Positions 5,782 to 11,705 of a stretch of DNA of 11,705 nucleotides are shown here, in pieces (position 1 is the first letter of the stretch; each line of letters opens with the position of its first letter). A program made the translations under genes and the position numbers. Where the stretch lies: contig JAGHCC010000465.1 in the NCBI GenBank assembly GCA_021160685.1, forward strand, positions 1-11,705, in the 5' to 3' direction. The notes beneath the pieces were generated by a model, which ran no database searches, was not told the DNA's origin, and saw only the letters and a list, made by a program, of their open reading frames with translations. The DNA comes from Desulfobulbaceae bacterium. Its GTDB lineage: Bacteria > Desulfobacterota > Desulfobulbia > Desulfobulbales > SURF-16.

Positions 5782-7275
5782 ATGATCACATCTTATTTCA
5801 GGGAAAGATGGCGGGAGATTCAGCAAGCGCCGGATTCTGCAGCCTTGAAGGAATTGGCCGACCAGGTGGCCCAGACTTTTCTTGACAGGCATTTTTTTAA
5901 TGACTGTTTTGAGGATGATTATGTAGAACTTCTCTGTGAGATGGCTACATTTGCTGATGAGGAGTTAAACAGAATCGGGGCCTCGGCATTATTCGGTGGA
6001 GTTGTTGAACGTCTTTGTGATGAGTTTGAGGAGCTGCAAACCGAGGCCTATAACCGGTTTATGAGTCATGTTCTTACCTTTTGCAGAAAGCATCCGGAAG
6101 GAACAACTCTCGATGAACGGCTGCAGCGGTTCGGGATGAATAATCTTGGCGATCTCTATCGCCGGGCGGAACGGCTGCGCAAGATGAGCGGCAACTATCG
6201 TGATTTTCCTCTGCGGGTTAAGAAAATACTCGTTTTATCACGTGTGACCATTGGTGCGGATATCGCGGTTACAAGTGTTTTGCTGCAACGGCTGGGGCGG
6301 ATGTATCCGGAGGCGGAAATTGTCCTGTTGGGCAATCAAAAACTTAAAGGACTCTATAGCGCCAATTCACGTATTCGTATCCTGACTACGGATTATGTCC
6401 GCCGGGGAGGGTTGATGGTCCGCCTGCGCAGCTGGTTTGATGTCCTGCAGGCCATTGACAGCGAAATCGCCGGCTGTGATCCGTCGGAAGTATTAGTTAT
6501 GGATCCGGATTCTCGTTTGTCACAGCTTGGTATGCTGCCTCTGGTTGATGATCGAAATTATCTTTTCTTTAACAGTCGCCGAACTTCGGGTTTTGACCCG
6601 AAAATGTGTATTTCCGAAATGGCCAACCAGTGGATGAGTCAGGTCACTGCATCCCGTGATTTCTGTTATCCTGCCGTGTGGCTGCCCAGAGAGAAACTGA
6701 ATTTGGCCGAAAAAATACTCAAAAGATACCGGGACGCCGGCTGCCGGCGGTTGATCGCTATCAACCTGGGGGTCGGCGGCAACAGCCGAAAACGTATTTC
6801 CGATGAGTTTGAGAAATCACTGCTTCTTCACCTGTTGGCTGAACCGGACACGGTGATCCTCCTTGATAAGGGTTTTGGCCCGGAAGAGCTGGAACGTTCC
6901 AATCAGCTGATGCAGATCCTGATAGATCTGGGGCATGCTGCGGCGCATGGCTCATTTCAACAGTTTCCCGAGACCATTTTTGCCCATGGTGTTGTCGGCA
7001 TGGAGGCCGCAATCAACGAGGCGGCCGCCTTGATCGCCCACTGTGATGAATTTATTGGCTATGATTCGGCCTGCCAGCATATTGCGGCTGCTCTCGAGGT
7101 GCCGACCTTTATTGTTTTTGCCGGTTCTAATAACACCCGGTTTGTCCGGCGCTGGAGACCGTTTGGACTGGGACGGAACGAAGTTGTGCATGTCGATACG
7201 CTCACTCATCCACCGGTCTATAATCCGCAGACTATTATCCTGCGGATCATGCAAGCCAGGAGAATTCAAAAATGA
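5782..7275 (+). CDS. GT9-like glycosyltransferase with unassigned N-terminal domain
   Basis: 497 residues, about 140 longer than a typical heptosyltransferase. Residues 1-145 are rich in Glu, Leu and Arg and look all-helical (LCDEFEELQTEAYNRF, ERLQRFGMNNLGDLYRRAERLR); I cannot assign them to a family. Residues 147-497 look like a diverged GT9 fold: KILVLSRVTIGADIAVTSVL matches the N-terminal G-D loop region, AINLGVGGNSRKR (326-338) sits where the phosphate-binding strand lies, and IGYDSACQHIAAALEVPTFIVFAG (425-448) matches the C-terminal nucleotide-sugar site, keeping D428 and H433 but with Ala in place of the usual Gly. AGGA at 5769-5772, 9 bases upstream, supports the start. The stop overlaps the next gene's start (ATGA), so it is coupled to the radical SAM protein. 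A transferase for an unusual ADP- or NDP-sugar is likely; loss of activity is possible given the changed motifs. Confidence 0.72.
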   Translation: MITSYFRERWREIQQAPDSAALKELADQVAQTFLDRHFFNDCFEDDYVELLCEMATFADEELNRIGASALFGGVVERLCDEFEELQTEAYNRFMSHVLTFCRKHPEGTTLDERLQRFGMNNLGDLYRRAERLRKMSGNYRDFPLRVKKILVLSRVTIGADIAVTSVLLQRLGRMYPEAEIVLLGNQKLKGLYSANSRIRILTTDYVRRGGLMVRLRSWFDVLQAIDSEIAGCDPSEVLVMDPDSRLSQLGMLPLVDDRNYLFFNSRRTSGFDPKMCISEMANQWMSQVTASRDFCYPAVWLPREKLNLAEKILKRYRDAGCRRLIAINLGVGGNSRKRISDEFEKSLLLHLLAEPDTVILLDKGFGPEELERSNQLMQILIDLGHAAAHGSFQQFPETIFAHGVVGMEAAINEAAALIAHCDEFIGYDSACQHIAAALEVPTFIVFAGSNNTRFVRRWRPFGLGRNEVVHVDTLTHPPVYNPQTIILRIMQARRIQK

Positions 7276-8774
7276 AGATCCTTTTTATATATCCCAACAG
7301 CGGTTCACAAACAGGCTTTAACTATGGCGTGGCGCAAATGGCCGCTCACCTTGAACAGGCGGGTCATGAGACTGCTTTTCTCCATCTGTGCGAAGATATT
7401 GAACCACTTCCCGATAAAGAACAATTTCTCCAAAGGGTCGGTGATCTGAAGCCGGATATTATTGGTTTTTCCGTGGTCACCAATCAATGGCCTTTAACAG
7501 CCGAGGTTGCCGGTTGGTGCAGGGAGGATGAACTCAATATCCCCCTGGTCTGCGGCGGCGTCCATGCAACCGTGGCCGGCAGACAGGTTTTGGAAACCGG
7601 TTTATTTGACTATATTATGGTCGGAGAGTGCGAGGATGCCATTGTTGATTTTCTTGACAGACTCGCAGAAGGGAAAAGTGTGCGGGACATGGCCAATCTC
7701 GGCATGGTAATTGATGGAGAAATTATCATCAATCCCGTTCGTCCACTGCCACAGTTGGATGAGTTTCCGCCAAAAAACTATGAGATTTTTGATTTTCAGA
7801 AAATAATCGATGCCAAGGACGGTTGGGTCGGGCTGATGGCGTCCCGTGGCTGTCCGTATAACTGTACATATTGCTTTAACCATGTGATGGTAAAACAGTA
7901 TTGCAATGATTTGCAATGTTCCGTAGGACAATTAAAATACATCCGCCACCATACCGTTGAACAGGTCATTGACGAAATTAAATACCTGGAGCAAAACTAC
8001 AAAAACATCAAGATGTACATCTTTGACGATGATCTGTTTATTTTTAATAAAAAATTTGTCGTAGAGTTTTGTCAGGAATATAAAAAAACATCATCTATGC
8101 CTTTTGTGGTTAACGGTCATGTCGGCCTGTTTGACGAAGAACGGGCCCGGGCTCTGGCCGATGCCAACTGTCACATGGTTAAATTCGGCGTGGAAAGCGG
8201 CAGCGAAAAGATTCGCACGCAGATTATGCATCGTAAAATGTCCAACAGGATGATTGCTGACGCCATTGCCATGGTCCATCAATACTCCATGCAAAGTTCC
8301 TGCTTTATTATGTTTGGTCTGCCCCATGAAACTATCGATGATGTGATGGATACGGTAAAATTGATGAGTCAAACCCTTCCCAGTCGCTTTCGCTGGACCT
8401 ATTTTTATCCGTTTCCCGGCACAGAAGCCCACCGCATGAGTGTTGAAGGTGGATTCGTTGACAAGGACAAGATTGGTTCACTCATGAATTTTACGGATTC
8501 ATCATGTCTGGATTTCGGTCAGGAACAAAACCTGTTTCTTGAAAAAATTGGCCGCATTCTGCCATGGTTTGTCAATGCCTATTCTGATCTGGAAGTTGCG
8601 TCATTTTATCGGGATAAAATAGAAGAGCTAATGGCAATGGATCAGGATGAATGGCGGAGTTGCTCGCCATCGTTACATGATCTTGACAAGAAGTACTCGG
8701 CTCGTTTTGCAAAGGAAGGCAAAATCCATTATGCGGTTAAGTACAATCCTTTCATGGGCGTCATGTCCTCTTGA
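7272..8774 (+). CDS. B12-binding-domain radical SAM protein
   Basis: 500 residues in the class with an N-terminal cobalamin-binding-like Rossmann domain followed by a radical SAM barrel. The N-terminus shows MKILFIYPNSGSQTGFNYGV, PDIIGFSVVTNQWP (61-74) and PLVCGGVHATV (91-101), typical of this fold. The DxHxxG cobalamin-ligand motif is not visible, so any B12 would be bound without that histidine, or not at all. The [4Fe-4S]-SAM motif is CPYNCTYCF with C194, C198 and C201. A second core feature is IFDDDLFIFNKKF (250-262), and KFGVESGSEKIR is the usual GES-like strand. AGGAG lies 9 bases before the ATG, and the start overlaps the GT9-like gene's stop. Family members methylate or rearrange unactivated carbons. 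Here the substrate is probably a core sugar or lipid intermediate (inference from the neighbours). The C-terminal 100 residues are not assigned. Confidence 0.85.
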   Translation: MKILFIYPNSGSQTGFNYGVAQMAAHLEQAGHETAFLHLCEDIEPLPDKEQFLQRVGDLKPDIIGFSVVTNQWPLTAEVAGWCREDELNIPLVCGGVHATVAGRQVLETGLFDYIMVGECEDAIVDFLDRLAEGKSVRDMANLGMVIDGEIIINPVRPLPQLDEFPPKNYEIFDFQKIIDAKDGWVGLMASRGCPYNCTYCFNHVMVKQYCNDLQCSVGQLKYIRHHTVEQVIDEIKYLEQNYKNIKMYIFDDDLFIFNKKFVVEFCQEYKKTSSMPFVVNGHVGLFDEERARALADANCHMVKFGVESGSEKIRTQIMHRKMSNRMIADAIAMVHQYSMQSSCFIMFGLPHETIDDVMDTVKLMSQTLPSRFRWTYFYPFPGTEAHRMSVEGGFVDKDKIGSLMNFTDSSCLDFGQEQNLFLEKIGRILPWFVNAYSDLEVASFYRDKIEELMAMDQDEWRSCSPSLHDLDKKYSARFAKEGKIHYAVKYNPFMGVMSS

Positions 8775-8818
8775 AAAAACCAGGTTGACCACATGCAGAG
8801 AGTTTTAAGGTAAAAATA

Positions 8819-10564
8819 GTGAAGAGAAAATTGTTTGATAAGAGAATTGTGGATCTCATTCGCCCCTATTCCGGCAGGGTGCTTATGGCGATCATGTTTA
8901 GTCTTGTCTCTTCTGCGGCCAGCGGTGGGATTGTCTGGCTTATCAAGCCGGTGATCAATTCAATTTTTTCCGAACAGAATTATGCAATGCTGACCTGGCT
9001 GCCTCTTGGTGTTATTGTCCTCTATTCACTGCGGGGAAGTTGTCAAATGGTCTATGCGTACATGATGCGTTCCGCCGGAATTAAACTGGTCAGGGATACT
9101 CGAATCAGACTCTTTAATCATCTGCTTCATCTCCCTGTTTCCGCAGTGGGTACGGAAACGTCGGGAAAGATGATTTCCAGGATCTTAAATGATGCGGCAA
9201 TGATGAGAGCATTGATCTCTGATACGTTATTGACCACTTTTAAGGAAGTTCCGACGATTATTGTTCTTTTGGGGATTGCTCTGTACAGACGGTGGGATGT
9301 GACCCTGCTGGCTCTTATTGTCCTTCCTGCTATCATCTACTGTACCCAGCGGCTCGGAAAACGGATCAAAGTCAAACGGACACAGGCTCAGCAAGCCATC
9401 GCCATTTTGACACACCGCATCAGTGAAGCCGCTACAGGTTCCAAGATAATTAAAATTTTTGTCAATGAGGATGGCCTGACCAATCAATTTGGTCAGGAGA
9501 GTCAGACCTTTTATCGCAGAGAAGTCAAGATTGTCCGCTATAAAGAAATGGCGAAATTATTCGTTGATGTGACGACAGGCATTGGCGTTGCTCTTGTTAT
9601 CTGGTATGGCGGCAGTCTGGTTGTCAAAGGGGTTATTACCAGCGGTGATCTGTTTTCAGCCTTGGCCGCAGTGGTCATGGTTTTTTCGCCAATCAAGCAT
9701 TTGGGTAAATCGTATACGGTTTATCTGGAAATTTTAGCTGCGGCAGAACGATTGTGGTGGCTTGAAGACATGGAGCTTGAAGAGAGCGGAGAAAAACCTC
9801 TGCCCGGCTTAAAAAAAGAAATTCGTTTTGCCGGAGTATCGCACCGTTATCAGCCGGAGGGAGATTTTATCCTGCATGATATCGATCTGGTCATTCGGAA
9901 GGGAGAGGTCGTGGCGATTGTCGGCGCCAGTGGCGCCGGAAAAACTACTCTGATTGATTTACTGCCCCGTTTTTATGATCCGATCAAGGGAAGTTTGTCA
10001 ATTGACGGTGAGGATCTGCGTACCGTGCGTCTTGCCGATCTCCGGGGACTTATTGGCATGGTGAGTCAGGATGTGATGCTTTTTAATGATACGATCAGGG
10101 CAAATATTGGTTTTGGCTTGCCGGATGCCGGCGATGCGGAGATTGAAGATGCGGCGCGTTTGGCCTTTGCCCATGATTTTATTTTAGAATTACCTGATGG
10201 CTATAACACCCTTCTTGGTGAACGTGGTCTTAATCTTTCCGGCGGCCAGCGCCAGCGGATTGCCATAGCCAGGGCTATACTCAAGAATCCACCAATTCTC
10301 ATCCTCGATGAGGCGACATCGGCTCTTGATTCAGTTTCGGAAGGTCTCGTTCAGCAGGCCTTGGATCGGTTAATGAAGGAGAGAACCACTATTGTCGTAG
10401 CCCATCGACTTTCAACAATTCGCAATGCGGATAGAATTCTAGTCATGGAATATGGCCGAATTATTGCCCAGGGCAGCCATGATGATTTGTTGAAAACCTC
10501 TGCGGTCTATCAGGAGTTGAATTTTTCCTATAATAAAGACAGGAATGAAGAGACTGATGATTGA
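8819..10564 (+). CDS. msbA: Lipid A-core flippase, MsbA-type ABC exporter
   Basis: Half-size ABC exporter of 581 residues (E. coli MsbA has 582) that as a homodimer flips core-lipid A across the inner membrane (known MsbA role). The transmembrane half (about 1-310) has hydrophobic segments near 20-43, 60-80, 135-178 and 245-295. The nucleotide-binding half is complete: Walker A GASGAGKT (369-376, K375), signature LSGGQRQRIAIARA (from 473), Walker B ILILDEA (493-499, E498), D-loop SALD and H-loop H529 in AHRLSTI. It starts with GTG, supported by AAGGT at 8807-8811, 7 bases upstream. The 44 bases before it hold nothing else notable. It lies between the radical SAM gene and a WaaP-like kinase, with an overlap into the latter, so it is probably in one operon with both. 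Another lipid substrate cannot be excluded from sequence alone. Confidence 0.9.
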   Translation: MKRKLFDKRIVDLIRPYSGRVLMAIMFSLVSSAASGGIVWLIKPVINSIFSEQNYAMLTWLPLGVIVLYSLRGSCQMVYAYMMRSAGIKLVRDTRIRLFNHLLHLPVSAVGTETSGKMISRILNDAAMMRALISDTLLTTFKEVPTIIVLLGIALYRRWDVTLLALIVLPAIIYCTQRLGKRIKVKRTQAQQAIAILTHRISEAATGSKIIKIFVNEDGLTNQFGQESQTFYRREVKIVRYKEMAKLFVDVTTGIGVALVIWYGGSLVVKGVITSGDLFSALAAVVMVFSPIKHLGKSYTVYLEILAAAERLWWLEDMELEESGEKPLPGLKKEIRFAGVSHRYQPEGDFILHDIDLVIRKGEVVAIVGASGAGKTTLIDLLPRFYDPIKGSLSIDGEDLRTVRLADLRGLIGMVSQDVMLFNDTIRANIGFGLPDAGDAEIEDAARLAFAHDFILELPDGYNTLLGERGLNLSGGQRQRIAIARAILKNPPILILDEATSALDSVSEGLVQQALDRLMKERTTIVVAHRLSTIRNADRILVMEYGRIIAQGSHDDLLKTSAVYQELNFSYNKDRNEETDD

Positions 10565-11414
10565 TACAACAGGAACCCGGTATGAATTGGAAGAGGGCGG
10601 TGACGGCCTCTGGTTTTTTAAGGGCTGGCGGAATTTTCTCAAGTCCGCCGGGCTGACGGATTTTGATCAGTTTGTTCTTCTTTCCGGCAGGGAGGTGGAT
10701 CGGAACCCGAGAACTGTGGTGTACCGGCTTGAGTTAGGTGAGGAAAAGCAGATATTTTATCTTAAATTACATAAAAATTACGTAAAACAAAGTCTGTCGA
10801 CTTTATACAAAAAAGTTCTCATAATTCAGCTGGAATTGACGAATATGATGCATTATGCCAGGGTCGGCCTGGCTGAGCTGGAGCCGGTGGCCTGGGGATG
10901 GAAGTCTGGTGAAGATGGCGATGTCAGCTTTTTGTTGATTAAGGAACTCGATGGATATCAATCCCTGCAGGATTTTTTGAACGGTCCGGACTGTTCGTCA
11001 AAACAGCAGCGTCGTGCCGTAGCCGAGGCCGTAGAGACTATGCTTACTAAAATGCATGGTTGCGGCTTGGCCCACTATGATCTTTTTACGTGGCATATTT
11101 TTGTGAAAAAAACAGGGGAAGGTCGCTTCCTGGCGCATCCCATTGATCTGGAACGCACGAAACTTAAAGGCAACTGGCCGTGGTCGCAATGGCTGATTCG
11201 CCGCAAACAGGCTGCTGATCTGGCTGTTTTAAATTTGACTGTTCCCTGGCCGCAGATTAGTTCTGCTGAGAGAATGAGATTTTACCATGCCTACTGTAAA
11301 AGTTTAGGCATCAGTGACAAGGATCGATCTTTTTTAAAGCTTATTCTGTCAACCGCAAGATATCGTGGCCTTAAACGTAAATTTAAACCATTTGGTGTTG
11401 TTGCAAGGCTTTGA
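10557..11414 (+). CDS. LPS core kinase-like protein, WaaP family
   Basis: 285-residue kinase-fold protein of the Kdo/WaaP family. Seen: an IFYLKLHKNYVKQS segment with likely ATP lysine K70, a hinge region FLLIKELDGY (125-134), the catalytic loop LAHYDLFTWHIFV with H173, D175 and the WaaP-type histidine H180, and the metal-site segment PIDLERTKL with D198. The C-terminus is basic (ARYRGLKRKFK). It likely phosphorylates an LPS core sugar in the cytoplasm. The start is uncertain. The ATG at 10545 gives four more residues but has AGGA touching it with no spacer. The ATG at 10557 has AGGA 12 bases away and GAAGAG closer, so I prefer it. Either way the gene overlaps the msbA end (by 8 or 20 bases), indicating coupled translation. 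The sugar position is unknown. Confidence 0.82.
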   Translation: MIDTTGTRYELEEGGDGLWFFKGWRNFLKSAGLTDFDQFVLLSGREVDRNPRTVVYRLELGEEKQIFYLKLHKNYVKQSLSTLYKKVLIIQLELTNMMHYARVGLAELEPVAWGWKSGEDGDVSFLLIKELDGYQSLQDFLNGPDCSSKQQRRAVAEAVETMLTKMHGCGLAHYDLFTWHIFVKKTGEGRFLAHPIDLERTKLKGNWPWSQWLIRRKQAADLAVLNLTVPWPQISSAERMRFYHAYCKSLGISDKDRSFLKLILSTARYRGLKRKFKPFGVVARL

Positions 11415-11537
11415 GCAGAATGACATTCAAACAGCCTTTTCGGTTAATTCAAGAAAATTATCTGTAATAGTGCCCTGGAAAAGGAATTGCGGCTAAGAGC
11501 TGAATCTCGATTCCCGAAAGATCGAAACAAAAATTGT

Positions 11538-11705
11538 ATGGCCAATTTCAAAAAAGACTCCATCAGAATGAATTCCTTTTTTAAGGATAAAGACAATTAT
11601 TTATGGCCACTGGCAATAATTTTTATTGGTTTTGCTTTACGTCTTTACTCTTACTATCACTCCTATGCAATTAATTCGGACGGCATGCTGTATATCCATC
11701 AGGCC
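11538..11705 (+). CDS. Membrane glycosyltransferase, GT-C/GT39 (ArnT-like), 5' part only
   Basis: The reading frame is open from this ATG to the window end (56 codons), so only the N-terminus is seen. After a charged cytoplasmic start comes a first membrane helix LWPLAIIFIGFALRLYSYY (about 22-40), then a loop containing INSDGMLYIHQA. An RLxxY helix end followed by an acidic residue and a YxxxA segment is the hallmark of PMT/ArnT-type enzymes, whose first periplasmic loop holds the catalytic Asp; D48 would be that residue. These enzymes move a sugar from a polyprenyl-phosphate donor onto a periplasmic acceptor, often lipid A or core. The start is uncertain: ATG 11568 is also in frame and neither has a good ribosome site. 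The 123-base gap before it contains no clear promoter or terminator. Confidence 0.6.
   Translation, partial: MANFKKDSIRMNSFFKDKDNYLWPLAIIFIGFALRLYSYYHSYAINSDGMLYIHQA

Overview
The window is a lipopolysaccharide (LPS) core-assembly and export locus of a Gram-negative bacterium. The evidence is a set of recognisable LPS genes: waaG and waaP on the minus strand, waaF and msbA on the plus strand, and two further WaaP-superfamily sugar kinases. Gene order, moderate GC content and the four-cysteine tail of the WaaF-like protein remind me of Desulfobacterota (Desulfobulbales-like deltaproteobacteria). That placement is an impression from protein style, not a measured result.

Layout. Bases 1-126 hold nothing I can support. 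Bases 127-2180 (minus strand) are a waaG-waaP pair joined by a TGATG overlap, in the same order as in enterobacterial core operons. Bases 2181-2336 are a divergent promoter region. Bases 2337-4356 (plus strand) are a tightly coupled set: a 46-residue zinc-ribbon microprotein, a kinase of the Kdo kinase/InaA type, and a GT4 glycosyltransferase. They are joined by GTGA and TGATG overlaps. An ATGA overlap then leads into a 52-codon ORF that looks like the truncated start of another glycosyltransferase. Bases 4531-5598 encode WaaF (heptosyltransferase II). Bases 5599-5781 are a structured gap with a 9-bp dyad, a 22-bp inverted repeat and a doubtful 47-codon ORF.

Bases 5782-11414 look like a second transcription unit. 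It holds a GT9-like protein with an unassigned N-terminal domain, a B12-binding-type radical SAM protein, an MsbA-type ABC exporter and a second WaaP-like kinase, with overlaps or short gaps throughout. At 11538 a membrane GT-C (GT39/ArnT-like) glycosyltransferase begins and runs off the window.

How the genes may work together. WaaF adds the second heptose, WaaG extends from it, and WaaP phosphorylates heptose. The other glycosyltransferases and kinases would decorate the core further, and MsbA would flip the finished lipid A-core across the inner membrane. The GT9-like/radical SAM pair has no assigned step. Its position just before msbA suggests a cytoplasmic modification of the core or its lipid before export. 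This is the least understood and most interesting part of the window.
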